64,000 bases of DNA from Liolophura sinensis. Lineage: Eukaryota; Mollusca; Polyplacophora; Chitonida; Chitonidae. The position numbers were made by a program, and so were the translations under genes. Position 1 is the first letter of the stretch; each line of letters starts with the position of its first letter. The DNA is taken from positions 20,283,501 through 20,347,500 of the forward strand of contig NC_088303.1 of the NCBI RefSeq assembly GCF_032854445.1, in the 5' to 3' direction. Below the pieces are notes generated by a model. It saw only the letters and a program-made list of their open reading frames with translations, had not been told where the DNA came from and ran no database searches. Positions 19,931-30,975 of the stretch are shown here, in pieces.

Positions 19931-20155
19931 CCAACAATAATGTTTTCAGTTAAATGAAGAACAAACAGCCGCAGTGGCAATCAAATCCACAATATTTATA
20001 ATAAGCCTACTCGAACAGGATGAAACTTGATTATCTCCCTTCCCGAGTGCTGTGCTCGCCACAACAAAACGGCGGATCAACGTTTGGCCGCCATACTTGC
20101 TTGGTTCAGGCGGTAGATCTTCTTGTTATAATCGGCCCCCATCTGAGCTGCAATC
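19930..20155 (+). promoter_or_regulatory. Probable SNRPB promoter and 5' UTR
   Basis: Sequence between the AT microsatellite and the SNRPB ATG. It is more GC-rich than its surroundings, has a pyrimidine stretch (TCTCCCTTCCC) near 20034-20044, and a GCCGCCAT word (YY1-type) at 20087-20094. This suits a TATA-less housekeeping promoter. The start site itself cannot be read from sequence. Confidence 0.4.
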
Positions 20156-23100
20156 ATGGTAAGTAAGAATATCCTTAATTTGTACTGTAACTATACACCT
20201 ATGGAACTTCAGAAATATTGTTTATTTTGAGAAGTTCCTTTGGAATTATGAGGTAAAACATTACAGATTCCATGCCGTTCTCCCGGCAAAAATGGAGTTT
20301 GTGTCCTTTTGTTTTCGTACCACCATTGAAGATGGGTTTTCACAGATAACGGTTTTAACGTTTTGTCTTTGATTGTTGGGTTGGGTAGCCCGGGTAAGGT
20401 TAGCATAATCAGAGCTATTTTCTTGTCTTAGTCATCTGTTCCTTTGATACATGCCTTATATGTCGCTGGGCAACAACATACATAATATTACAGAATATCA
20501 CAAAACGTAGGACAATGCATTTAACATATGCACTAATGCTCTGCACAACTGAAATCTTATCACTGTCCATCTGGGAAAGTGCTACATATCTGTCGCCTGC
20601 CGCCCACACTGGTGTTGATAGTTTGCTATTTTCAAATCTGCGCTCTCAGAGTAGCCTCTGTATCATCAATATTGCACAGGTTTCAAACTTATTTTGCACC
20701 AATCTCACCGTCTAAGGTCAGTCTGTGAGTCTCAGTTCTAGGACACCAATGCTGTCGCTGTGAGTTGCAAGTCCCACTCATACTGACTCCCTCTCTGGCA
20801 ATATGTGTGAACGTCTTGACAGCAACCTGCGGATGGTCATGGGTTTCCTAAGGGCTTTTCCTGATTTCTTGCCAAAATAATGCTGGCCGCCACAGAGAAA
20901 TATTCTTCAGTACAGCGTATAGCAGAAATCAAATAAATAAACAGCTCTAGGAAAAGTCTTTACCAAAACAAAGATCTGTCTGGGGATATTTCACTATTTT
21001 AGACTTGGACCTTTCTGGTTCAATTGAATTAGACATTGCAGTCTATTTTTCAAGAATTTCTGATGTTTAACTGCCTCAGCATTGAATCATTGAGCTGAAA
21101 AATCTAATCCGTCCATTCAGCTTTTCATTCACCACACACAATTTTGTAATCGTAACCTGATAAAGTATCATTTATAAGGATAAAGCATTCACGCCATGAC
21201 ATGTTATTATCATGTTTTCAAGATGGCCACCATGTATTTAATTGGGTGAATACAACTAGAACTTGCCCATAAGTGAGAATCTTAGCCTCTTGCATTATTT
21301 TTGCATCCCATTTTGTAATAATTTAGAATTAGGTTCTTTATAGTACCAAGTATAATAATTTTGCACAATCTTGCATAGTCAACTATGAATTATAGCGTTC
21401 AGGAGTGTTCAGTAGATCCTGTCAAACATTGAGCCTAATGGCTTTTGTGTTGAAAATCACTGTCATTTTTCGCTTGAAAAGATCCTTTATTGGAGTACCA
21501 TTAGAAAATTGTGTGTGGCGATTGGCCAGGGAGATGTTACAATGTGTGATTCCTCATTTCCTTTTACGCTTTCACTTTGAACTGTGTACTTGTCAGTGTG
21601 TGCATATTTACTTCTCAGAGTACATGCATCATACACATGGAAACTGATTCTGAATTAAGTGACTTCTGACTAGATCTGCAGCATGCTTTTAGGATTACCA
21701 CACTGTCTGCCAAAAGCTTTACAAGTAGTCTGTCTACCGGCCCCAATGGCACATTTGGTAGAGCGTCCACTTTGGTAGGCAGTAGATCCAGGGTCAATCC
21801 TAGGTCAAGTCACACCTAATGTCTTAAGAGAGGAAGTCGTAACTTCCTCGCTTGGCGTTCAGCATGAAGGGGATAGTGCAATGACTGATTGACCCATATC
21901 AGTATAATGGCTCAGGTGGGGCGGATTACCTGCCTTCTGTAAGGTGTCTCAGTGAAGCAGCAGTAATTAAAGGACCGGTGGAAATCAGTCCTGCAACAAA
22001 GGAGGCACATTATATGCACTCTAAGGATTCCTTCGTCATCAAATGACTGAAAAGTTGTTGAGGACGACGTTAAACCCCAAGCACTCACTCACTACAAGTA
22101 GTGTGAATAATGGGATTAGTGGAAGATTCAAGCTTTTCAAAAAAAACAAAAAAAAAAAATTCAATTATGAGCTTTTCAGTCTACCAAGCTGTCTTCATTC
22201 CTGTCTACCAAACCCCTTTAATAACAGAGATTATTAGGCACTTAGCCAACCAAAGGACTAAGGTCAGAAGGAAAATTTGAATTTATTATTGTCTTGACAG
22301 AAATAATGTGTGCTGTAAGTTCACATGTTCCAATGGAACATTGATGTATTGTCATGCTTCTGCACGTTTTTGTTCTTTTTAGACGGTGGGAAAGAGTTCC
22401 AAGATGCTGCAGCATATAAACTACAGGATGCGCTGTACCCTGCAGGATGGGCGCACATTCATTGGGACTTTTAAGGCATTTGACAAACATATGAACCTTA
22501 TCTTGGGAGATTGTGATGAATTCCGAAAAATCAAACCAAAGCACACAAAATCTGCAGAGCGAGAAGAAAAGCGTGTTTTAGGACTGGTACTGTTAAGGGG
22601 AGAGCACCTGGTATCAATGACAGTTGAGGGACCCCCACCTACTGAGGTAAATTTTTTTTTGCACAAATGTAATCCTTTCTAGAAATGGTCTAGCTGTCTA
22701 TTTTTGATTTACGTTCACTAATATTTAATGTGAAGATTTCTTGAGGTGTAATGTAACAGCAAGAAAGCTTGTACTATGAGTAAATTTGGATTTCCTGCTC
22801 TCTAATTTTCATAGATTATGTTACGAATGAGGAATGCACTGATAAAATACCAATAGAATGGAAACATTTACTTCCATTCAGGTTCACTTTATTTATGCTG
22901 CATGCAAATATTGAGTTGGCCACGATTATTTCAATTGTTCAACCAGTATGAGTTTTGTAACTAAAGCAAATAAATAAATAAGTATGTCTTTGCTGCTATT
23001 ACCACCTTTTTTCTGTTTTCAGGAGAGTATGGCACGAGTGCCTCTGGCAGGTGCTGCCCCAGGGCACGGCATGGGCAGAGCTGCAGGGCGAGGAATGCCC

Positions 23101-24085
23101 TCAGGACCCTCCGGTGTAGCCCCAGGTCTGCAGGGACCTGTCAGAGGGGTGGGAGGACCCTCACAGCAAATGATGGCTCCCCAGATGGGCAGAGGTAGCA
23201 CCCTGACGGGACAACCTCAGATGAGAGACGCAAGGGGTAATCTCATGGTTTATCTGTATTAATGATGTATTTTGAGGAATCTGCAGTGTGATTAAAAATA
23301 AAAAGGTTTGCTTTTTGAAGACACCTGTGAATAGGTAAATAAGGTTTTCACTGTAACTAGGCATTGTTATTTGTTCAGAAGTAGTAAGCAGACAAAAAGT
23401 AGATTCTTTGGAGACATTCACAGAATTTAATATATTTGAATGAGTACCGGAAGAGGAAATTAATTTCAGGTGTAAAATATTTTTGCCCTTTGCCCTTGAG
23501 GGTTTTGCCCTTTTAATTGTTGGGAAGGTTTTTTTTTCTTCATTCAAGGAGACCAGTTAATCCGTATTAAGAACACTGTGCAGTGATGCCTAAAGCTTAA
23601 ACAGTTATGTCTGGTATTTACTTTCACATGTGTATGTACACATTCATTACAGGTATGATGAGAGGAGGTATGATGGGCCCACCCCCAGGCATGCGTGGTC
23701 CTCACCCTGGCATGAGAGGCCCCCCACCCATGGGCAGAGGCTTTCCTCAAGGCATGATGCGAGGTATGGTTATATATTCTAAAATACCACAATATTATGA
23801 AAAGCTACTTGTGCAGGTTCGAAAAAGGCAGGAAAAATCGTGGAAGAAGTAACACACTTTGGATAATATTCATTACCTCCCTTTATACTGATAACACATC
23901 CGTTTTCAATTAATAATATTGAAAGTCGACCAGTATAATAAACCTGTATCAACCTGAGTCTCCCTAAGTGCTGTTATGGAATAGTATTGATTGATGAGCT
24001 ACATTTTCATCCGTATTGCAATTTTTGATTCTGATTGTTTGTTGCAGGTCCACCCCCTGGTATGAGAGGTATGCCCCCACGCTAG
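20156..24085 (+). CDS. SNRPB: Small nuclear ribonucleoprotein-associated protein B (SmB), five exons
   Basis: Core spliceosome protein: one of the seven Sm proteins that ring the Sm site of U1, U2, U4 and U5 snRNAs. Exons: 20156-20158 (ATG alone, followed directly by GTAAGT), 22383-22646, 23023-23236, 23653-23763 and 24048-24085. All junctions are GT-AG and in phase, giving 209 residues and TAG. Exon 2 encodes the whole Sm fold, from [17 protein letters not shown] through Sm1 ([18 protein letters not shown]) and Sm2 ([16 protein letters not shown]) to EGPPPTE. Exons 3-5 encode the Gly/Pro/Arg/Met-rich tail, with repeated PPPGMRG-type units ending at GMPPR. These match the SmB tail, which is arginine-methylated and binds proline-recognition partners. 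The length is slightly under the vertebrate 231-240. Identification is secure. Confidence 0.97.
20820..20942 (+). repeat. SINE-A fragment
   Basis: CAACCTGCGGATGGTCATGGG, ATAATGCTGGCCGCC, GAAATATTCTTCAGTACAGC and a CAAATAAATA tail. It lies in SNRPB intron 1. Confidence 0.8.
21736..22094 (+). repeat. SINE-B copy 2
   Basis: A full-length relative of the copy at 2647: tRNA-like head with TTTGGTAGAGCG and GGGTCAATCCT, then GAAGGGGATAGTGCAATG, then GACGACGTTAAACCCC and CACTCACTCACT. It lies in SNRPB intron 1. Confidence 0.85.
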
Positions 24086-24793
24086 TGAGCTGAAAGGAAG
24101 GGGTTGGGGATATGAAAGCCGGATGATTACTATCGTGGGCTTACAAATATCATGATGGTGTTGTGAGGAGATGAGCCTGTCTCTAGCACAGAGCCCCATC
24201 TTATGTGCAGGATTGTGGAGTGTTTTGTTAAGACTTTACTGTTATACTGATGTGAACAGAATACGCAACCCAGTATATTTATTACAAAACACTTCCAGAT
24301 ATGTTCACAGATGATGGCGATTCATGTATGGGAATGTCATCAAGAAGCGATGATTCCAAGATGGATTACTCCTTCCTCCTGAGTGAATTGACAGGAGTAT
24401 TAACAGATACTATACTACCATCCATTTCATTGTCATTTTTTTTTTGTTTTAAAGCTCCATTGTTTTGTTTTTAACTCACTTTACTTTTTTTTTTGAATTT
24501 GTCACGAAACTTCACATCATGCGACCGTTCTACTGTAAAATGTACCCTGATTTGTCTTGATGTTTGCCATTGGCTTTGTTGGGAGTTTTGCTCTTCAAAC
24601 AGTCTGTCAGAAGTAAAATGTAATATTTTTATGAAATCTATATGGCTGTTTTGTTCCCATGCTGTAACAGGTGTTGACAGAACTGGACTTGACATATCTG
24701 GATTGATGTTAATATATCATTTATGTACGTGTATGTCATTGATTACATGTAGGTAACATACCCAATCCAGTGCTCTTTAAACGTGTTCGGCCA
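24086..24793 (+). other. SNRPB 3' UTR and downstream spacer
   Basis: Sequence after the SNRPB stop, with no exon recognised. Two T-runs near 24440 and 24486 break the region. No canonical AATAAA was picked out here, so the polyadenylation site is unassigned. The small open frames on both strands near 24471-24756 look like noise. Confidence 0.4.
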
Positions 24794-24878
24794 GGTTAGC
24801 CTATTTAATGAATAACGTATTCTTATTTTTACTTTTCTTCTGGGACTAAATTTTTTGGCTTTCCGCACTACTAATATT
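24794..24878. mobile_element. MITE-2 internal fragment
   Basis: About 85 bp (GGTTAGCCTATTTAATGAAT ... CCGCACTACTAATATT), nearly identical to the inside of the MITE-2 copy at 25978-26186. It lacks both ends. Confidence 0.8.
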
Positions 24879-24884
24879 AAATGT

Positions 24885-24978
24885 TCGGCCAGGTTTCCTC
24901 CTGCCATCATGATGACTGCTGTGGCATGAGTGAAATACTCTTTGAGTACGTGGTATGACTCAAATAAAATATACAAAT
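24885..24978 (+). repeat. SINE-A fragment
   Basis: AGGTTTCCTCCTGCCATCATG, GAGTGAAATACTCTTTGAGTAC and a CAAATAAAATAT tail, directly after the MITE-2 fragment. Confidence 0.75.
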
Positions 24979-25224
24979 GTGGACTAAGGCAGTTTAATCC
25001 GTATGACACACGACAAGGTTTAGGTTCAATGCCGGCCTTTTCACGGTGAATTTTTCGATTCCCTCGCTGTTTGTGGGTGCGTGGTGACACCAAACTCGTT
25101 TTGGGGGCACTCGTGGGTCGTCGCAGTATTGTAACGTTTGCCGATTACTGCCTTTCTTCCACCAGCCTCATACAAAGGCCTAGCTGATTATCTGAACGTC
25201 ACGCAGAACTTGTTGAAGGTTGGT

Positions 25225-25352
25225 TCGTCTCCTCCCCAGCACTTCAGTGACCTCCCTCCATAAAACTGACCGCCATCGGGTAAGTGCAAATTTCTTGAGT
25301 GTGGCGATAAGCGTTAGCCCAATATATAAATTAAAGTGAATAAATACCAGAT
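25225..25352 (+). repeat. SINE-A fragment, diverged
   Basis: CCTCCCTCCATAAAACTGACC, AATTTCTTGAGTGTGGCG and a late AAATTAAAGTGAATAAAT tail. Confidence 0.6.
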
Positions 25353-25654
25353 ATGACGTCAGTGAGTGCAGATTCCTCCTCTCACTCCGCATGCGATCTT
25401 GGTGGTGATGATCCTCATAAGGCCCACGTGTATTCCAGCATGGCGACGCCGTGTCGCATTGATGACAAGAGGACAGCTCTAGATGTGTTCGATGGCTTTG
25501 ATCATGCATGGGCTACGGAACCTTTGGGCAGAGGCCACTAAACTTGACAGCCAGCAATGTAGACGTGGACGCTCTCTCTGAACTTGAGTATTATAAGACC
25601 AGGTATTCTTACTTCGTGGTTCTTACTTTATATACTTAGTTCTCAAGTGCTTTG

Positions 25655-25910
25655 ACCGGCCCAGATGGCTCAGTTGTTAAAGCGTCCGCTTTGGGAGCGG
25701 TAGATACAGGGTCAATCATGGTTCGGGCCACACCTAAAACCTTCAAGCGAGGAAGTTATAGCTTGGCGAAGGGGATAGTGCAACGGCTTGTTGATCCGTA
25801 TCCGTATAATGGCTCGACTGGGGTGGCTCAATTGCCTTCGGTAAGTCTAAGATAAAAGAGCGGTGAAAATCCGCCTTGCATCAAGGAGGCACGTTACATG
25901 CTCTCTTGGT
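25655..25910 (+). repeat. SINE-B copy 3, truncated
   Basis: The head (ACCGGCCCAGATGGCTCAGT, AGGGTCAATC) and body (GAAGGGGATAGTGCAACGG, AGAGCGGTGAAAATCCG) match the other copies. The GACGACGTTAAACCCC tail is lost. Confidence 0.8.
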
Positions 25911-25977
25911 GTTGCCATTATTGACCCGAGCGACGATTTTGATTGGCAGCTGGTATTCGAATGTCTGACGCCTAGAT

Positions 25978-26186
25978 TACCCTAACTCTTCTAATTTTTG
26001 GGACACCTGTTCTGCTCTTTTTAGCCAATATAGATGTAATTGTAGAAGGAATATTTTCTTTCTTTTATTGACATGGTTAGCCTATTTAATGAATAACGTA
26101 TTCTTATTTTTACTTTTCTTCTGGGACTAAATTTTTTTGCTTTCCGCACTACTAATATTTGTCACAAAATGAGAAGAATTAGGGTA
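25978..26186. mobile_element. MITE-2 copy A
   Basis: A 209-bp non-coding element with inverted ends of about 27 bp. The left end is TACCCTAACTCTTCTAATTT; the right end read inward is TACCCTAATTCTTCTCATTT. Both continue to a GGGACA/GTGACA. The interior matches the fragment at 24794 and the copy at 26583. Confidence 0.8.
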
Positions 26187-26582
26187 GGCTCCTTTCAGTA
26201 AAGAACATAGCGAGCGGAAGCAATGAATGAATGAATGTTCATGGCTTAACGCCACATTGGCAATATTTCAGCCATATCGTGGCGGCGGCGGAAAGTAATG
26301 ATTAGTGAGTCTATATATAATACATGGAATGAAATGCATCCAGTGGAGAATGCAGATGTAACGGAGACAAGAAAGAAACATACTGGTAATATCGTAGCCC
26401 GAAAATCTTGGCTAAGGATGGCTTATATTTACCAATACACGGAGACGCTGCCATCTTTAGACGGGACGATTATTATCATCCTGGTGTAATTCGCCCACTG
26501 ACCATTCGAACACTTCGCGGATGTAAATTAACCATCCTATCTACATTGACATTTAATATACATAACAGCATCTGTATAAACA

Positions 26583-26800
26583 TACCTTATTTCTTATAAT
26601 TTTTGGGACACCTGGTCCGCTCATTTAAGCCAATATATATGTAATTGTAGCAGGAATATTGGGTTTCTTATTTCTCGCATGGTTAAACCATCTAATGAAT
26701 AACATACTCATATCTTACTTTTCCAAAAATGCTGGTAAAGAAATGTAATCTACTTTCAACACTACTAATATATGTCCCAAATTTTAGAAGAAATAGGGTA
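26583..26800. mobile_element. MITE-2 copy B
   Basis: 218 bp; both ends reach TTTGGGACA, with left TACCTTATTTCTTATAAT and right (inward) TACCCTATTTCTTCTAAA. It has drifted from copy A but matches end to end (TAGCAGGAATATT, TCTAATGAATAAC, CACTACTAATAT). Confidence 0.8.
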
Positions 26801-27234
26801 CATTTCGCACCATAGTGCTGGGCGCCGGGGTATATAGGTGAAAGTATTCTAGGTGACATACGTACAAATAAATACAACAATACCTGCGCTACTAACCCAG
26901 CCAAGCGGCAGGCACCAAACAAATCAAATAAATGGTCGACCTGTATGCTAAGCATAGGCTTTAGTACCTAAATTCACAAAGCTCACAAAACTCAACCAAC
27001 AACTGACTGGACTTCAAAGCCACACACCCAGTCATCATGCAGCGAGGAAGTCAACTAAGCTACCTTGTACTCCAGCCGGACTGGAGTACAAGTTTGCCTT
27101 GCAAGCAGATCGTGGACAGTCATGCAAATCCTGCAAACGGCGCAATAGAGGCTTAAAACCCCCTAGGGCAAACAGGTTCCAAACTCAGTGTATTTTCAGC
27201 TTTCATAACTAACCCGCCCCAGTTACCGCGACAT
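26801..27234. other. Spacer with perfect 12-bp palindrome, before the Penelope-like remnant
   Basis: CTTGTACTCCAG at 27064-27075 is inverted at 27081-27092 around a 5-nt loop. No coding region is recognised. The sequence may be the untranslated or reverse-transcriptase portion of the following retroelement, too decayed to read. Confidence 0.45.
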
Positions 27235-28330
27235 GGCTGGAAAATGCCGAAGAATTTAATAGCATCAATCACATGTTACTGTGTAATCAGTTTCCTGAAC
27301 ATATGATCGACATGATAATTAGACACTTTGTAAATAAGCAGATTACTCCTTCTGACCAAAGAAAAGTATTTTGGCTCTGAAACAGATATACGCCTACATA
27401 CAGCTACAATACGTCGGCCCAACTTCAAATCAATTTCGAAACGAACTGAAATCTGTCAATTAACTCATACCAGATGTAGATATAAACCTTATTCACAGAA
27501 ATAGTAATATAGCGTCCTTTTTCTCGCATAAGAATAAAGAGGATGAGCCATTAAGGTACAAGTGTGCTTACAAAATAAATTGCAGAGAATGTCGTTCTAG
27601 GTATATTGGTAAGACCTACAGACATATATGTGAGAGATTAAACGAACATAATAGTCAAACCATCAATACAATTTCTCCGTTTTTGGAGACCACTGTACAT
27701 GTACTGGGCATATATCTAATAAGATATCAGTAGACGTTGTGGGACAAAGTAAGACTTACTTTAAACTCAGAATCAAAGAATCTATGTATAATGAACAAAC
27801 CATCTTTAAACAATAAGGTTATTATCCAGCCCAATTACCTATTTAACGTTTGAATGCTGTCAAATCCTGGCTGAGTACATTATGTCAAGTGTCTGACCGT
27901 CTGTTTATAATGTATATCGATACCTATATGTACAAACTGTGTTTTATATATACTCTCTGTAATTAATCAAGATTACATTACTGTATTGCATCAATTTTCC
28001 GCTGGACAGGCCTATGACTGGCCCTATGTTGCATACATTATCAGCAAACCTGACTGTTTTGTTCACTATTGGACATACTGTATGTGTCTTCTTCATGGAT
28101 CACCCAATTTATATGCATCTCGGGTTATAAAAGTTTTTGTAAAGACGGGAAGTTCTGTTTCCTTGTTTCTAATCTATGTTCCTTCAGCTTGAGTCAATGA
28201 GTTGTACTCATCCAGTAGGTACACATATACCATGACTGTAGTCTACCCATTTGCAGTTGCCACTTTACCTGATGATGGGGAAAGTATGCTCCGAAAGTTG
28301 GTAATATAGAATAAATTCCAAAACAACCTT
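27235..28330 (+). pseudogene. Penelope-like retroelement remnant (3' RT region, GIY-YIG endonuclease, 3' end)
   Basis: Penelope-like elements encode a reverse transcriptase followed by a GIY-YIG nuclease. Here an open segment at about 27240-27380 (ending QRKVFW then a stop) resembles the end of the RT. A following frame with another stop holds the linker YVGPTSNQFRNELKS. The nuclease part, at about 27556-27720, shows paired cysteines (INCREC) and YIGKTYRHICERLNEH, the conserved YIG, R and E-H pattern. Several in-frame stops make it inactive. The tail contains CTGATGATGGGG ... CCGAAAGTTGG, which resembles the hammerhead-like end described for these elements. The 5' part and most of the RT are missing. 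This is a transposon relic, not a host nuclease. Confidence 0.75.
28269..28296 (+). ncRNA. Possible hammerhead ribozyme core at Penelope-like 3' end
   Basis: The conserved core words lie in the right order: CTGATGA (28269-28275), a short stem (GGGG 28277-28280 with CTCC 28289-28292, including one G-U pair), then GAAA (28293-28296). Hammerhead motifs are known in the terminal repeats of Penelope-like elements. No convincing stem I or III partner or cleavage site was found upstream, so activity is unproven. Confidence 0.4.
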
Positions 28331-28406
28331 CTACACACACCACCAAAGAACTAACAAAAAATTTAAAGTATGAAATAGAGACGGAGTCCTCTAAAGAGAG
28401 AGTCCT

Positions 28407-28527
<121 letters not shown>

Positions 28528-28614
28528 ATTCTATCTGTCTCTGTGTTAGTAAAACTTTAAGAAAGCGTATGTGGTACCAAACATGGGTACACTACAGAGC
28601 TATAGTTGGCAAAT

Positions 28615-28842
28615 GGCCGTACTCAAGAATATTTCACTTATATGACGGCGGCCAGCATTATGATGGGGGGAAACCGGGCAGAGCCCGGGGTACACCCACG
28701 ACTATTCGCAGGTTGCTGAGAGACCTTCCCACGTACGGCCGGAGAGGAAGCCAGCATGAGCTGGACTTGAACTCACAGCGGCCGCATTGGTGAGAGGCTC
28801 CTGGGTCATTACACTGCGCTAGCGCGCTAGCCAACTGTTAAA
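28615..28842 (-). repeat. SINE-A copy with most of its tRNA-like head
   Basis: On the minus strand the copy reads from the tRNA-like head (GTTGGCTAGCGCGCTAGCGC), through a box B-like GAGTTCAAGTCC, to the conserved body and GTATTC-type end. The ATAAA tail is missing at the 28615 side. Confidence 0.85.
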
Positions 28843-29727
28843 TTTAAGAGAAACACCTAAGAGAGGACTCTACGTAGTAAAATAAAAATCCCTAAGCAAG
28901 CCACATTTTTAGCGCAGTAAATTTAAGTCTAAGATAACTTTGATTCTGGGCCCAGACATAAGGTTTTCCTGCTTATTGTACATGTACTTCTGTTTGGTTG
29001 GTTTGTTGGTTGGTTGGTTGAAGTTTAACCTTACTTTAACATTATTTCGGTCATATATCACCCCATATAGTACTGAACCTGTCCCAGCAGGTATCAAAAT
29101 AGACAACTTGGGCATCTTTAGGAAGTATAATAGATAACACTATAGACTTCATGTAAGTTTATCTCTTAGGCTTGGTGAAATTTGTTGCATGAGATTGTAA
29201 AATACGAATGAGTGAAATTGATAATGTGGCGCTTGCCAAACTTAGTTTATGGGAATTACGATCTGAAATACCCTGCCGAATCTTACGTAGCCTCTCTATC
29301 CCATAATCTTCATTGTGGCCTAACTGGCTGATCGAATATATGGCGTCGCTTGGTCTTTGACCAATAGGATGGCTTATTGTAATCGAGCTTCCGTCACAAC
29401 GAGACTGCCTGGTCCCCTCCACCTAGAAACATCACCGCCACCTTATATAGTTTCTGAAATAAAATTTGACCAGTTGTTTCCAGTTCAATTTTTTGCAAAA
29501 GTGAAACTCATTCAAAAATGAGTTTTTATTTCAAACCTCATCGGTTCAACATGCTTTGAAACATGCTTTGTATAGTTTTGTTAAAATTTCCTTGAACGCA
29601 ATGGGCATAAATTTGATAAAATTCCATATAGTTTTCTTGAACAGTTTTAATAGTGTACAATTTTCACGAGTTTTAGTTTGTGCGGAAAGCTGATGAATTT
29701 TGTCAGCTTTAGTTATCAAGCCTCGGC
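28843..29727. other. Spacer, no gene recognised
   Basis: Contains a (GGTT)n-like patch near 28996-29020 and a minus-strand open frame at 29159-29422 of 87 codons with no recognisable motif. The rest is AT-rich, with A- and T-runs. Confidence 0.4.
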
Positions 29728-29940
29728 GTGTTTAGGTGTACAACACGCACTGCGAATACCATCGCCTCGTAAGCTTCAATGCAGACGGTGACGGTCTGTT
29801 GGTGTTTAGGTGTACAACACGCACTGCCAAGCTTCAATGCACAAGGCGACGGTCTGTTGGTGCTTAGGTGTACAACACGCACTGCCAATACCATCGCCTT
29901 GTAAGCTTCACTGTGGACGATGACAGTCCGTTGGTGCACA
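29728..29940. repeat. Tandem repeat, three units of 58-74 bp
   Basis: Each unit begins near TTAGGTGTACAACACGCACTG and ends near GACGGTCTGTTG. The middle unit has lost an internal block (AATACCATCGCCT). The open frame across it on the minus strand is repeat-derived. Confidence 0.85.
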
Positions 29941-30459
29941 AGCAGATTTTTGTCTCTGGCTTGTCTGTGGTTTAAGGCAAATGTAAGAGAGTAATTACTA
30001 CAGGATTCAAAACTTTCAGTTCATCATCTTCGTTCTTCGCTTATGGTTATACTTACTCGACCAGCCCTTTTCAAATACAAACAAAGCACCAGGCAGTGCT
30101 GCTTTCTTGTTGTGATTAGAAAACCAAATGACGTGCAGACCAATAAGTTGTAAAAGTGGGGTCAAATACGCCGTAGAAAGACAACAGATAAAAGAACAAA
30201 ATTGGCCGAGAACAACTCAGCAATGAAAACTTTAACCTTATTTCTCCACCACACTTGTTCTGTCTGTAGATCAGCTGACCGGTTCCGAGAAGAGAAAGGA
30301 AAACTTAAGGTAAGGTAATGGGAAAACGAGTTTCCACATGGCCATCGGTTTTCATACATTGTAAGGTTGAGTATGTCTAGTAAAATGATTGCATTTATTT
30401 TGTTCATGGTTAGATACTTTTGACGTATATATAAATAAGCATTTTTTGTATGGATTGTT

Positions 30460-30975
30460 ATGTACCTATGGAAGGAGGGTTGCTATGTACCTATGGACGG
30501 ATGATTGACATATACGGTACCTATGGGCGGAGTGTTGACATGTACCTAGGAAGGAGAATTGCTATGTACCTAGGAAGGACGATTGTCACGTAACTATGGA
30601 GGAGAATTGCCATGTGCCTAGGAAGAAGGATTGTCATGTACCTATGGAGGAGAGCTGTCATGCACGTATGGACGGAGAACTGCCATGTACCTATGGACAG
30701 AGGACTGTCATGCAACTATGGAGAAGGGTTGTCATGTACCTATGGACAGAGGGCTGTCATGAACATGTACTGTGGAGCAGGGATGCCATGTACCTATGGA
30801 GGAGGGTTGTCATGTACCTGTGAAAGAATGGTTGCCATGTGCCTATTAAGGAGAAATGTCATATACCTATGGAAAGAGGGTTGTCATGTAGCCATGGAAT
30901 AAGGTTTGTCTTATATTTATGGAATGAGGATTGTCATATACCTCAGGAAGAAGGATTGTCATGTACCTGTGATTT
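30460..30975. repeat. Minisatellite, about 22-bp unit
   Basis: More than 20 degenerate units of TGTCATGTACCTATGGA followed by a GGAGGGT-like spacer. The unit length is often 24 or close to it, so several overlapping frames stay open and encode cysteine/histidine-rich repeats. These are not taken as genes. Confidence 0.9.

Noticed and set aside
27556-27720. GIY-YIG domain as a host nuclease gene
   Set aside because: In-frame stops, the preceding RT-like segment and the element-type 3' end show it is a Penelope-like relic.
29159-29422. 87-codon minus-strand open frame with a Leu/Ser-rich C-terminal half
   Set aside because: No motif recognised, and the flanking sequence has no promoter or splice signal worth naming. 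It could be a transposon scrap.
30596-30902. Cys/His-repeat open frames resembling zinc-finger arrays
   Set aside because: They are translations of a minisatellite, and more than one frame is open.
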